In this document: piece by piece, positions 14,301 to 27,960 of the stretch
Numbering within the stretch: position 1 is the stretch's first letter
How the letters are laid out: every line of letters begins with the position of its first letter
Assembly: GCA_013398955.1 (NCBI GenBank)
Contig: VWPU01013676.1
Span: 246,725-310,724 of the forward strand
Direction of reading: 5' to 3'
Origin: Callaeas wilsoni
Taxonomy: Eukaryota > Chordata > Aves > Passeriformes > Callaeidae
DNA length: 64,000 nt
Made by a program: the position numbers and the translations under genes
Notes under the pieces: generated by a model
Told to the model about the DNA's origin: nothing
Seen by the model: only the letters and a program-made list of their open reading frames with translations
Database searches by the model: none

Positions 14301-17300
14301 AATAATATTACACACTAAATACATTTGTGCAAAATGCTGCCATTTAGTGTTACTAACATTTTATAATGTACATATATACACATGTATACTTCATCAATTC
14401 AGGGGCCTAATGCTGGGAAATCCAATGAATAACCTGAAATTCCCACACATTCCCCTCCTGCAGGCAACACTGACAGCTGTCTGTGCGGAGGCGGAAGATG
14501 CACACCACACACAGCCTCCCAAGCAATTCATTAGAAAGAGGCCAGGAACATCACAGAAAACATGCTGCCACTGAGAGCTCTACTTGGACAGAGCTCTCCA
14601 GAAGGCAGCACAAGGTACAGTGATGTTCTTCTGCATTTCCCTTAGCTGTACTGACAAACGGTCTTGCCCCAAGGCACGTGGAAGGCATGGGAAACAACCA
14701 AAGTGGAGGTTCAACTGCAGCTCTAGTTTATTGTTGCCATAGCTTATCAGATAAAAGGAAAAAAAACCAAAAACCAACCAGGTGAAATTTTACCACTGAT
14801 AATTTTGAGGTTGGGTTTCCTTTCTGTGATCTTCATCCTTTATTCTGCAATAACTCTGGCTGGTAGAACTAAATACTTGTATCAGTCAGCATGGGACAAA
14901 GTGCACCGATTACTGATATTCCTGCCCATTTCCACAAGACATCAGCAGGAGGTTTATGCTAAGTGCTGTTTAGCATTGCCTGTGCTAGTTGGATATAGCC
15001 AACTGTAGTACACTTCTTGGTCTTGCTCCATTATCTCCTACCCATTTCAGCATTATTTATACTGAAAAGTGATAAGAGATCAGTATAAAAATCCTACGTG
15101 TTTTGTTAGCACCTCATCCATACCTAATCAAAAGCCAGGAAAATAAAAAATCAAAGAAAGAGACAAACAAAACCAAAAAAGGTGAAAGAAAATACCTGAA
15201 TTTTCAGTCTGCTGAGTTTAACAGGACATGCTATATGTATTAATTTTTCTACTGTATGAGACATTCCTTATTCCACATTTAATCTTTAAAACATACTTGA
15301 AACAGAAGGTTGGAGAGATATAATTTCAAGCACTTTTAAAACATGAATGAATTAATAATTTTTATTTTGATATTAGTTCTGGCTGACTTTGCATGGCTTC
15401 CTACTTGTTGCTGACAACTGAAAGATGACTGTCCCTGTTACCTGCCACAAGCTCCTTTGTGCTCACAGAAAAATAACATTCTGAGTGAGACTTAGAGTGG
15501 ATTTTTTTAAAAAAGCAGAAGATATCTTTATTTCCAAGTATGAAACATACAATTTGTGTTTCTCTAAGGTGTGAAACACAAAACTTCACCACCATTTCCA
15601 AATCCCAGCCATGTATCTATCAGCTGTATTCTGATCTTGCACTGCATCAAATGCATCCTCCTAGTGCTTGTGTTCTACTTCATCCCTCCATTAAGAAACA
15701 GTAATACCTTAAAACTTTTAGTTCTTTTAGAATGTCTTTCCTAACCTGAAGTATTTCAGAAATAGCAGGGCTTTTAATAATAAAGCATGCATGAATTTAA
15801 GCTCTGGTAGAGAGGAAATGACAATTCTAATGCGTATATAGATAAGGTGCAATTTTCCTCATGGCAGGTTCTGCTCTGATGAAGTTCCCTTCAGAGCTGG
15901 TTCTCTGCATAATGGCCAATTTCAGAACTGCAATAGGTTGACAAGTAGAAAACTGAAAGAATATCTGACGCTTTCTATTAATAGCTTACTACCAAAATTT
16001 CAACAAGTTACTGGTATAGTTTTGAAAAGAAAAATACAGGACATGCAGATTTTTGGGACAGTACTTTTTAACAGGCAAATTAACCCCACACGTTAGAGTG
16101 AAAACTATGGGCAGAAGGACACTCTGGAGACTTTTGACTGGAGTGGTTTTGCAACACACTGCTCCATCACCTCAGGCAGCCTTTCCTGCAGCCAATTAAT
16201 AGGACTCATCCCTGAAGACCACTGCCTTCTAGCCAGTTGTCCTGTTTTCAGCTGAAACTGCATCATTTTCATCTACAGCCCACTGCCACAAAAAAAGTAC
16301 TATGGTTTCTGCACAGCAAGAAGAAATTAGTTGGCAACACCTGAGCACCAGTGATGCAATCCTTAATAAATAAAAAACTGTAACACTCCTTTAAATATCC
16401 TGCCACAATATTGTGCTCATAAGACTATGTGGCCAACTTGTGGTTACTATCAGATAAGAAAATCTTAACCATACGCAAGATTTTTGCAAGAATTCTAAGC
16501 ACCATTGTCAGCAGATGGGTACAGAGATCCTGTTAGCATTCCTGTTTGGAGAACCCATCTTACCACCGAGCTAGGGGCTGCATAAAGACCAAGTAAGCTC
16601 TCCCTGTATCAGCATCACTCTCATTTATTCCTTTCCCAACACCATCACCAGCAAAAATTCTCCTCAGCACATCTGTTACTCTCCCAGCCCAACCCACTTC
16701 CTCTCTTCTTTAGCTCCTCCCTGTAATCTTTGCACCTAAATAGGAATGGGAAAAACATTTTATCCAAGCATCCATTTTTCATCCTTCTCTTCTCCTTACA
16801 TAGCTCCAAGGTCAGCATCTCCTGCAGCACGCAGCTTTCCTAAGTGGCAGGAGCTGTAAAGCAGACTGACAAGAGCCTCAAAGATTTAGCTGCTGCATGA
16901 GAGCTGCTGCCGACATTAGCAAAGCCATCCAAAAGGGCATTACTAGTTTCACCTCACTAAAGTTGCTTGGAAAATCCGTGACTAGCAATAGAGGTATCAA
17001 AGATCTCTTCCAAATTCTAAGCTGGCAGTGTTGTGGTGCACTAGAACCAGAGAGAAAATTGTGTTTGTTCTGTGAGTAGCCTGTAGGGATCCTCCCTCCT
17101 TGTCAGGAGTACTGCACCTCCACCATTTGCAGACAGAATTATATAAGCCAGTCTTTGGCAGGCAGAGCAGTGCTTTGACCTCCAAGCATTCAACAGGAGA
17201 TGCTGTTAATGAAATAATTTTAACCCACATTGTTGAAGTAGGAAGTGATTTGCTAACATGTGTCTCACAAAGTCTGAGCACCACGTTACTGCTGGGACCA

Positions 17301-20260
17301 TCTTCTCTGACATAACTTGACACTTCAGTCGTATGTTAAGCTCTGAAGCATCTGTTCCATAATAAACTGTTATATGCTTGCCAAGAACCAAAGCACTGTG
17401 TTTTTGGATGAGTATTACTAAGTTGCAAACCATAATTTAATACTCATCCGACATTGATGGTGACCCAACATTTAATGGAGCTTAATGCTCTTCTGATGCC
17501 ACTGATTAAATTATTGCTCAGTAGTCCAGTTTCATAATCTACAATTTGCAAGGAAGCAAGACAGATATACAGGCACTGTCTCCTCTCACATCAGTGAATC
17601 AGTTTACTGGCAGGGAAAGGTTCCCTAATTGAAGTTAAAGGTAAGTACACTATAGTGCATCATTCGTCAGTATGGAATTTTGCTCAGATGCTTTAAGCCA
17701 ATTATATTATTAGGAAAAAGCGAAGCATGAAGCATTCCCAAGCACAAAAGGAAAATATGGGTAAAAGCCTTGACCCAGCATGTGCAATGACTTCATAACG
17801 TCCTGAGCACTATCCAGGAAACTCATTCCTCTGGCCAACAGGAGTTTCTATTCATTTTCTCCCCACTAGGTTGTTTAACAGTTTGGTCACCGCTTAGGCA
17901 CAGCTGTGCAAACAATCTTTCAGTGTTTGGCCTGATGCTATTGAATTCCATCCCAAAATGTCTCTCCTCTTCTTTCTGTGCACAAGATGAGGAAGACTAG
18001 TTTGGAGACAGAGGATTAGAGGCTTTCACAGCCCAACTTAAATCATTAGATCCTAAAATTTTTGAGTTTTGAAAGAATTTTACCAAGTAAATTAGCAAGC
18101 TTAAATGTATACCTAAGACAGCTGGTAGCAATTGTACTTTCTAAATCCTCTCAAAGTCTATTCCCATCTTGAGGGAAAAAAACACTCTGTGAATGCCTAA
18201 ACATTTTAAAACAATTAAAAGCAATTAACAAAAGTGATGAGAAAGCAATGTTTTTAAAATGCCTTGGATGAGAACAACTAGAAAAAGTTTATGAGGGTAC
18301 AGGCATAAAACACAACAAATGCTTTTTTTAGCTTCCCAGAAAGTAAACCTTTCATCCCAGATAAAACAGAGGTCCTTGCCAGTACACAAGCAGTTTTACA
18401 GGACTATTCATTATGACATTATTTTCACAGCTACTGGCCACTCAGAAACATACCACCCTCAATAAAGTAACGAAGGAACAACTACATGCAAATTGAATGT
18501 TAGATGCTAGCACAAATGCAGTATTAAAGCTGCAGAAACAAAAAAGTCAAAACCAGAAAATCCCCAGAGTAAGCTTTTCAAGGTGTGTGTACCACGGCTA
18601 CAGTGTAGTTGTCAAATATGGGCCTCATTTCTGAGACCATCCATGACTTTAACTTCCAGACAGTGAATACTCCCACCGAAACTAAAGCAGATCACACTAA
18701 CGTTTTATGTGCCAGCTTGCAGATCTCCTTAGGTGAAGCTTTAGTTCTAGCAGGAAGTTGTGCAGCTATTCATGTCCTAATAATTTAATTGCTATTACTG
18801 AAGGAATATATATATCAGACTAAGTATGTCCTTTACAGTCTCCCTCAGAAAATTCTGTCATTACCTTAGAATATTGTGAAAATCTGAGAAGCATCAGCAT
18901 TTGGAGATATTTTTTAAAAGCCTTCCCATTAAACACACTTTACTAGACAGTGTTAAATCATAGAATATATTCCAAAATTAATTCTGATACAGTTTTATAC
19001 AATCATAAGGCCTATTGACTTTTTCCTTCATTTTAGCTTTAATACTGGCAAAATAATTAAATTCTAACTTTTTATGAATTTGGTCTTCAAGAATTTTCCA
19101 TGCTATAGAATGGAAAAATAGAATGTATTAGAATAGATGTTAGAATAGAATACATATAGAATACACAAGGAAAAAAAATCTGCAAGTATTTTGAACATTA
19201 GCAGCTGATAATTAAATTTCAGGGATTTAATCTCTTCAGAGAATCACAAATGCTACCATACTGTCTACAGGAAAAAGCTCTCCAGCCCAAAGCTGCGCTG
19301 AAATCTCAAGAATCAGGGTCCCAGATGTCTTCTTGTGAGGTGCTTGTAACATCTTATAGTTTTTGACACCTTCAGATGCTTTGCCAAGGATAAACGTATT
19401 TTTAGGATTCTACAAGCTGTGCAGTATATACAATCCTTCTTCCCTTTTGTAAAGAAATGTCTTCTGTATTGTCAAACCCACCAAAGTATATTTAGTTCTA
19501 ATAATAACAGACCTTTTTTGTTTGCATCTTACTCTCCACTTCACCATCCCTACTTCTTACTACCAAGGTTGCACTTCAGCCAGGCCTGCAAAGAGGTTGT
19601 TTTTCCTATCACTGTATGAAGGAAGCTAAGCTCCAGAGAGAAGGAGATGATTTTCTTCTGCAAAGCCAGTCCTCGTGACTCAGCATCCTCTAAATGCCAA
19701 CAGAAAAATATACCCCATTGGCATGCAAGAAAAAACATAAAAAGGGGTTATTTTTCATGGTCAGGTATCACAGTAAACTTTACAATTCAGCATTTATAGG
19801 AAAAATGTCTTTTTCCTGCATCTCACTTCTTCCCAAGACCTTTGACTGCAGCAGTCATCACCTGCAGTCCACTCACTGTCTTTCTCCATGGGTGGCTGAG
19901 GCAAAGAGAAAAAAGAATGTCTCAGCCCAGCCCCAACTCATCAGTGCAAGCAGGAACACCCTCAAGAGTCACGTCTCTCTCATCCCCAAATTCCCTGTAC
20001 AAACCCACTGCTCCTCCTCCCCTGTCCATGGCTTGAAGTGTGGATACCTTGAGAGGCCCACTGCATCCATTCCATCTGGGAAGGCTTCGGTGTGACCACA
20101 CCCTGCCTCTACCCAAACCCCACCTGACCTCTGCTCAGAGCTCCCCCACGCTGAACGGCCACCCACTCCCCTTGGAACCAGGGGAGAAGCTGTAGGAAGC
20201 CACAGCCCCATCTTCTCCCTTCCGCTCAGCGTTTCAGCTGCCTCCTCCACTGCCCTTGGG
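8331..20260. other. Intron 1 segment, no gene recognised
   Basis: Long AT-rich intronic sequence. A slightly more GC-rich patch at 8331-8800 has short overlapping open frames on both strands and no recognisable product. A degenerate TAGAAT-rich patch lies at 19105-19166. I saw no CR1, LTR or RNA gene in this segment. Confidence 0.65.
19105..19166 (+). repeat. Degenerate TAGAAT-rich tract
   Basis: Six copies of TAGAAT occur within about 62 bp with irregular spacers (ATGGAAAAA, GTAT, AGATGT, ACATA). It resembles an eroded short-period array. The same pentamer family in reverse orientation occurs at 51235-51299. Confidence 0.6.
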
Positions 20261-20300
20261 ATGGGATGCCATGGGACGCCACGGGACGCCATGGGACGCA
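20261..20300 (+). repeat. 10-bp minisatellite, 4 copies
   Basis: Four head-to-tail 10-mers with consensus ATGGGACGCC: ATGGGATGCC, ATGGGACGCC, ACGGGACGCC and ATGGGACGCA. It sits in a locally GC-rich patch (about 20080-20310) in intron 1 and retains CpGs in three units. Confidence 0.9.
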
Positions 20301-23300
20301 CCGCTAGGTACAGAGCTGGCTGCATGCTCCTGAAAAGCACAGCCGGCAGAAGTCATCACAGCAGCATGAACTCATTGTGAAGATGTCTCCTGACACAGCT
20401 TGGGAGAGGTCTTGGCTATTTAGAAGAGCAAAGGGAAGGAGAGGGTTTGATTAGCAAAGTTTCACTGGTATTTTCCATGGCATTCCCTTCAGAGTTCCCT
20501 GGAACATATTATTAAAATGGATGCTTGTTTTTATCTTTCACATATTCTGTACTTCTAGAACACATACAGTTATACGAAAATTATTTTGATTAAATGCTGA
20601 TTTTGTGCAAAGGAACAGATCTCAGTTTAAGAAATAGGTCCTATAATTATGGATCCCTGAAAGAATTAGCTGTTTTATTTTACTGGAACCTTTTGAATAT
20701 CAAGCTGAAAACATTATAAAAGACTGTGCTTCAGTATTTTGAGGATTTCTGAGGCTTATAAATTTTCCTTTAATCTATAATTAAGAGAGCTCCTTTTTAA
20801 ACTTCGAAGTCTGTTCCAAATAGCTTTTTTAAAAGCTAACTAGTACTAGGGAAGAGAAAAGCAATTCAATGAATGTGTCACTGCTACAGAAAACTGCTGT
20901 ATCATGCTTACATTTCATTAAATAGCAGACTTTGGAAGATGAGAAATCAGCACTTTCAATCATGACTAAAAGTTGTACCTTTGCACCACACACTAGAAAT
21001 GTCCAAACGTATAGAGGCAGTAAAAGAGGATCTTCTCAGCATCTACGTGACATGTAGAATTATTATGCGACTGTTTCAAGAGTTTAAAAACATTATTTAA
21101 GGGAGAAGAACATGTAGTTTCCTCAGGGCAGTAATCTCAATGACTGAAATTGCTGCATCCATGGTAAAATTGCTAAAGTACAATTTTTTCACTTAATTAC
21201 AATTTTTTTTAAAGTATTCCACTAGTGACTACTGCTAACAAGAAAAGACACGGTGATTAAACGTTTCATGTCCCTTAATAGCTAATCTGAAGTGCTAATG
21301 AGTGTTCAAAACATAACAGAACTGTCAGTTGTAAGAGAGCTTCTCACTACACAGTGGAGCGATGAATAAACTCAACTCTTTTGCTTTGCTTGAGCCAGAA
21401 TCAGAACATCGCAGACCTGGTGGCTTCAGCGCTGGTGACACAGAGTGACTCCTTTTAGGACTGTCTTCCACCTGTCTCACCAGGTGTCTCGGCTCGCGCC
21501 TGCCCGCTCAGAAGGCTCTCATTTCCCCTGCTCCACACAGTCCAAGGGTAGTCACCAATTTCAGAACCTAACTCTAATTAAAACCACAATATTACCACTA
21601 CCACCCTCCCCCGGCCTTCTACAGATCAACCAGCCTGAAAGAATTCTCTTTGTTAACTGTGAGACTTTATCGCTCCCTTTCTTTGGATGAAAGCCTGTCT
21701 CACATGCCTGGGAATTCCCCCCCTGGAGAGCACATCAATAACCCAGGAATGCTGCAGGGAGGCTCAGGGTTATGGCCAGAGATGTCCCCCTGGCCCACTG
21801 GTGGCTCAACACCAGAGCCACCTCCAGCAGTGACTCTGCTACCCTCACCTTGCTCCAACACCAGCAGCTCAGTGCCCACACCGATAACGCCAAAAGAAGG
21901 ACCTTCTTTTAGCCCCTCTACCAAGAGCATGAAAGCATCTCCACCTGCTCTTCCCTGTAACCCACCTTTGGCCTGTGGTAAATGCCATAAGCATTTGTCA
22001 TCGTATTTTACCATTAGGAAATAAAACAAGAAAATTGGTGTATTGTTTATACAAGACATGTTGCATTAGTTACTTTTGGTTTTCTGTAATTTCTATGTCA
22101 TGATGCATTTCCTACCAGTCTAGCTATCTTAATATAATTTCTTTTATGCAAACTCAGAAACAGTTTTGTCTCAAACTGTAAGATAATGTAATTTCAAATT
22201 TTCCTTGAGAAAGTCCGTAAATACCCATTAAAATGTTCCTTTAAAAACATCTCAAATACTGGTGCAAATAACAGCTAGAGCTTATTAGAATGTCAGCATT
22301 TACTATCATTATTAATAATGAGTACTCTTGAGGGCCTCAGCTGATATTTTGAGCTTCTTTTAACACATGAACATACTGTACAGACTCACCAAATTATCTG
22401 GCACACTTCTCTTTAGAGCACTTTTAAAAATCCTTGAAATCCTATTATGGTGCGACTTATAATTGGTGACTTACTGGGCAGTGTGTACAGACGCCCTACC
22501 TGCCCTTGGAATAAACAGGGTGCAGATTCAGCCCACAGCCACTGCAACACCACGTACCAGTATTTTGTCACAGCTCTGATATTTCTCATAAAGCTTCAAG
22601 GAACTTCTGAACTGGGTTTTGGTCATACATTTGTTTATTTTCCATCAATAGAAATTTCTTCTCCAGTGTCTCACTTACCAATGTAACACTAATAGGTGCT
22701 GTGCAAGATCAAAGCAGACCTATAAGTTATGCCAGGCAGGAATTTTATACTGAAGAGTTTCCTGTTGCTCAAAATAATCAGATAATCTATATGAAACAAA
22801 AGATTTGCAGTATCTTTTTTCCTGTCTGTTCATACATTGCCTCTCTCTTTTTACATATGACAAACTAAGTTACACAGGGCCTACATTTTACAGAGCCTAA
22901 GACAAGAGGCACCCATTCTGTTAGTTTCTGGCACCAGGCTTCCTCCAGCATACTGGGTTATGAATTACAAACAGTCTCTTCTCTCCTACATTCAGTCAGA
23001 ATAATGGTGAACCAGATGGCAAAATGTGATGGCTTCTACTGCTCAGCCAGAAGTGTGAGCAATTACCATTGGGTGACCAGATCTCTTCCTCCAAGTAACC
23101 TACACAATTATTTACTTCACCTTGTCTGGTGCCATTCAGGCTGCAACATCCTCTTTACTCAAGGATGAAGAGAGGTGCTTCTTAAGCCCTTCCCATCCTT
23201 GACTTTTGGGCAGGTGGGGATGGTTGGTCTTCATTTTTTAAGACTCTTGTACTTACAAAAAGAATCCAACTTGTTCAGTCAACAATAAACTGAATAGAAA

Positions 23301-26300
23301 CCTAATTTGTGAAATTTTAAGCCTCTAATAACGACTTTTTTACTCTTCAGTGTGCTACAGAATCTGCATCATCATGACCACCAAAGACTTTTTCAAGGGA
23401 CAGCTTCACAGCAGGGACAAAAGTTAATGAGGTTGCTAATCCTGAATAAATCCCACAGCTTTCAGCAAAAGATAGGAGGAAAAGTATGGTTTGTTTAGGA
23501 GGTGGCTCAGTCTTAACATCTGATGCAGCTTCCCAGGTGGGTGAAGCTCCTCAGACCTCCAGGTCTCAAATCAGGAATGACAGGCAGCACAGCAGCCTTC
23601 GAGTCCCACCTGTGCACGCTCAGATTCGTGTGGAAGAAGAGAGCTCTGCAATGAGGATACCACTGAACAAACATACGAGGCCTCAAGTTAATTCGAAAGA
23701 TATCAGCCACCACTTTGTGTCTACGAAAGCATAGACAATCCTGCCTCTTCACTAAAAAAGAGCATTTTTCCTTTTAAAAATGTTACTAGAAAAGGATTAT
23801 GGCATTGTAACAATTTCTTTATTTAAAACACATTCCCAAGCTTCATGCACCAAACTAAAGGTCACTCAACTTAGTCTCCACATAAGGCAGAGGCATTCAC
23901 ACAGGCAGAACTGTATCTTACGAAGCTAAACAAGACTGAAAATGTTTTCTGTGTTAAAGATTAACAGAACTTTGTATTTGCCAATATTTAAAATGCCTTA
24001 TTATTTCTAAGTTATACAAGTCCAAGACAGCAGCATCCTACAAAACTAATATCAACAAGAAATGAATCTGTCAAAGTGCAAACAATTTCTGCCTAACAAA
24101 CAGGATACATGGCGAGTAATATAACAGTGGTTTTAATTAGCTGGGCATATAAAGCTGTTAGAAGACAAATTTCTTTCATTAAAAAAAGCCGACAGTCAGT
24201 TAGAAATGCTTCAGTGCACCGAAACTGAAGATGACATAAGACACTAAACCTTCTCCCTCCTCTGTAACAAGGAGGAGCCAGAGTAGTATCACCCAAGTAG
24301 CAGGTGATGAGCAGCCCCTTCTCCTGCTACTGCAACACTGGTAACTCCCCAGAAATGCCAGCAATAAAAGGGGTCCAGTAGCACAGAGAAAAAAAAACAG
24401 CAGTAAAAAGAACTATTTTCTGTAATTTTGTTCAGACACTTGGGATAAGAGTTTCCTGCAAAATTAACTGTAGGATATTTAAGTCCCTCCAGTATTGAGT
24501 ACCAATGTTTTGTGCGTTGGCCAAGAAGGGTAGCATGGTACCCACAGCATATTAGGTATACATAATTTTATAATGTTAAAAAAAGTGACTAAGAATATGT
24601 ATGTATGCATAGTACACCTTTTTTCTCCTCTCCACTTAAAGGACTCTGCTTTCCACATCATACAACTGCATTCCAACATAAAATTCCCATTTTCCTCCCT
24701 GCTTCGGGCTGGAGGTGCACCTCACAGAAGGGCTGTGCCAGCTGCTCCTTTTCCCAAAAGCACCAGAGGCAACATCAAAAACATCAGCGGAAAGCCCACT
24801 GCACATATTATTAGCAGAAGACTTAGTCTGCCCAAGCCCAAGGAGGGAGACTCAGGCACTTGAAGGCAGAAATTAGATGCCTGAATTTAAGATCACAGGG
24901 CATGATTGCAGGCAGTTTTGTCTGATCAAATTAGGATGGAGACAGACACATCCTTGCCTCCAGATGCTGTTGTTGCCAATGCCACCCTGGGCACACCAGC
25001 CAGGATGCTCAAGGCATTTAAGAGCACAGGGAACCTTAGGCTCTCAGCCCTCGCACCCACAATTATTAAAAGATTCTGGGTAAAATGAAGAACAAAACAT
25101 AGACAGTCCTGGAAGCAAAGTTGGGAATCCAAGCTGTATCCTTGCAGCTAAATGGGGATTTACTGGACAGCAGTTTCTTATTTCTCAGAGTGGTTTTGTG
25201 AACAGAGATTACAAGATATTTTATGAATGCTGGATTGTTCCCCTTCAATTCAAAACAAGCCATTGTTCTGGGATGGGAAACTGGTTTCTAAAATGACAAA
25301 CATCTCTTCCTGCTTATTTCATTAAACTGGTAAAAGAAAATATCATCCAAATTAAGAAAACTCATATTCAAACAGATCCACTGGAGAAAAACAATTGATA
25401 TTTATGTGCTGTTGCCACTTTGCACTCATTACAGGGGCTAATGTTTTGCAAGACACATCTTTTAAACCTTCCTAAGCTTATTATTTACTATCTCCTGACA
25501 AGCATGACTTCATTTCATGAGCTGGCACACATCCTATTGTGAGAATCTAATCTTTAATAACATATCCTAATTAAATATGCATGTTTAATGCAAAAACCAA
25601 TAGCTAAAATTCAGAACAAAACAAAAAAACATTCATTTGACTAAACAAAGCAATTGGATTAGAGTGCACAGAGCAAACTCAAATATTAAGTCACATATGT
25701 CACAGCAAAAAGTCATTAAGGGAAGGGGAAAAAAAGAGTAAAAAGATCCCCAAAAAACCAATCAGGCAAACAATTCTTTATAGCTGACCGTATCCGACCT
25801 CTCTGAACTCCTAGCTAGCTTACTCCCCATCTGTCATATGATAATAACTTTAAAAAGCACATTTAAGAGCTCATCAAAAGTTCAATTCAATTGTTCTTAG
25901 CATGCTTGATTCCACTCAAGAAGGGTGTGTTCTTCTACAGAAGCTACATCAACACTCATGGCATAATTTCACCATTAAACTATTTATTATTTTGAGTGGT
26001 TCCACAGTGACAAAAAATCCCACAATAGTGAGCATCAAACAAAAAAAACCCAAAACAAACAAACAAGAACAAACAAACAAAAACTATTAAAATTACCTCT
26101 TGAGATTTAAATATCAAAATCATGCCACCAAAAAGCTACTTCTATCTATTTGCCCATTTCTGAATTACTGTAATCTGGAAGCCACTTTCCTTCTAGTGAG
26201 TACAGTCCTAACATTTGACATTACTGAGATACTTTGAACTCAAAAATTTTGAGTTACAAATTTGTGACCTGCTATAACGCTTTCAAAGACTCTATCAAAA

Positions 26301-27489
26301 GAAAATTAGATACATTTGTAATTTTATAAACAATTTTACCATTGATTGAGACTAAACCCCAACATACATCAATCTTTGCCTTCAGAGGTTTCATTGTAAT
26401 TTTTTCTTGAAGTTTGATTTAGTAAGATTTATCAAAACAGTATTCTGCAGGAAACTCCTCATAATATTTGAGAGCATGAAACGAGAGGGTAAAGGCTTAT
26501 CGTTTACAATTTTAATTCTTAGGATAAATACAAGTCAATTACCTACACCACACTGCTGAACACAAAGCGAGAAAATCTAATGACATGACAATATTACAAT
26601 TTCTAGGTCTTGTTTAATCCTGCCTGACTTCGTACATGCGCAGATGAAGAGTTATAAGATGTTTATTTTCCCTTTGACTCTAAAATGTCACCATTCCCAC
26701 AATACACTGAAAAACAAACGTTTTGTAAAGTAAAGGTCTTTTAAATATTTTTAAATAATGGACTGGGCAGCAAAGTTCGTATTCAGCCTTACCTTCTTTA
26801 GAACTAGAAAACAAACTTTAATTAATTTTTGGGTTCTTGAAGGGACTCATCACATACTGAAGTTCTATTTTCAGTTATTCTATTACACAGAGCACTCATT
26901 CCTCTAAAGAGGAATTTGCTCAGATCTGAAGAGGTGAAAAACATTCAGGCTATGCTATTCTGCAGACTCAAGCCCCTATCCCACAGTCACAGCACTTGGA
27001 TGCCCAAGCAGCCACCTACAGCACATCACTGCACCCCACCTTGGAAGGCAACAGCGTCAGGAAGACCCATGAAACCCTACCATCTGGTAAGAGGCAGCCA
27101 CCAGAGGCAGGCATTAATTGCCCAGTCTGTTCAGGTTTACTCATTCATAGCTCATTAGCACTAGTTACCTCCAGTTCGTAATTGGATAGTTTGGCACAGC
27201 TGACAGTGAGGTGAGAGACAACAGATAGGATGCAGGAGAGAAACTAGATGATGTGCAAATAAATAACAGGAAAGGGTTTTACTGTCCAAGGCAGATCAAC
27301 CAAAATATTGGCGAGCTCCTTGTAAACTAACTTTGTAAAATTTTAGTAACTACCTTTAGACCTCTGCAACAGATTTAATCTTTTGTTCATCTAGCAAATA
27401 CTACCTAGTACATGGGATGTATTTTCATAGAAAAGTGATTTTGTGTTGTTTTGGTTTTTCCCAAGACTTTGGATTGGTAAACTGTCAAG
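20301..27489. other. Intron 1 segment, no gene recognised
   Basis: AT-rich intron. A C-rich patch at 21440-21975 gives overlapping open frames without family resemblance. An A-rich (CAAA)n tract lies at 26040-26084. No retroelement was recognised with confidence. Confidence 0.65.
26040..26084 (+). repeat. (CAAA)n-type A-rich tract
   Basis: An A run passes into repeated ACAAACAAAC units over about 45 bp. Confidence 0.85.
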
Positions 27490-27833
27490 ACTATTTTCAA
27501 ATACTGACATTTCCATAAGGGAAATGGGGGCCAAGAAAATGGTGCCAGACTGTTCTCAACGGTGCCCAGCAACAGGACAAGAAGCAATGCCCATAAACTA
27601 AAACACAGGAAGTTCCACCTTAATGTGAGGAGAAACTTTTTTACACTGAGGGTGGCAGAGCACTGGAACAGCTGCCCAGGGAGGCTGTGGAGTCTCCCTC
27701 TCTGAAGACATCCAAAACCCACCTGGACACATTCCCATGTCACCTGCTCCAGGTGACCCTGCCTGGGCAGGGGGTTGGACAGGATTATCTCCAGAGGTCC
27801 CTTCCGACCCCCACAGTTCTGCGATTCTGTGAG
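27490..27833 (+). mobile_element. CR1 LINE 3' end (ORF2 C-terminus plus tail)
   Basis: The segment encodes the C-terminal end of CR1 ORF2 in sense orientation. [37 protein letters not shown] and [12 protein letters not shown] are readable, followed after a frameshift by [14 protein letters not shown]. The conserved CR1 3' UTR follows (GGATTATCTCCAGAGGTCCC, TTCCGACCCCCACAGTTC), and the copy ends in the CR1 octamer-type terminus TTCTGCGATTCTGTGA. It is a typical 5'-truncated, inactive copy in intron 1, antisense to CNKSR2. Confidence 0.93.
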
Positions 27834-27918
27834 AGGGCTACCACTCCTTCATTGCTACTACTCTTCATCTGTCTTATTCAAGCCAACGTAGTTATCAGGA
27901 ACACCCAAACCAATTTAT

Positions 27919-27960
27919 GAAAAAAAACACCCCACAACAACAACAACAACAAAAAAACCA
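27919..27960 (+). repeat. A-rich tract with (CAA)n
   Basis: An A8 run, then (CAA)5-6 at 27935-27950, then another A run. It lies about 90 bp beyond the CR1 end and appears to be independent low complexity. Confidence 0.8.

Noticed and set aside
19969..20340. A 123-codon minus-strand open frame
   Set aside because: It is extended by the 10-bp minisatellite and GC-rich patch; no family resemblance.
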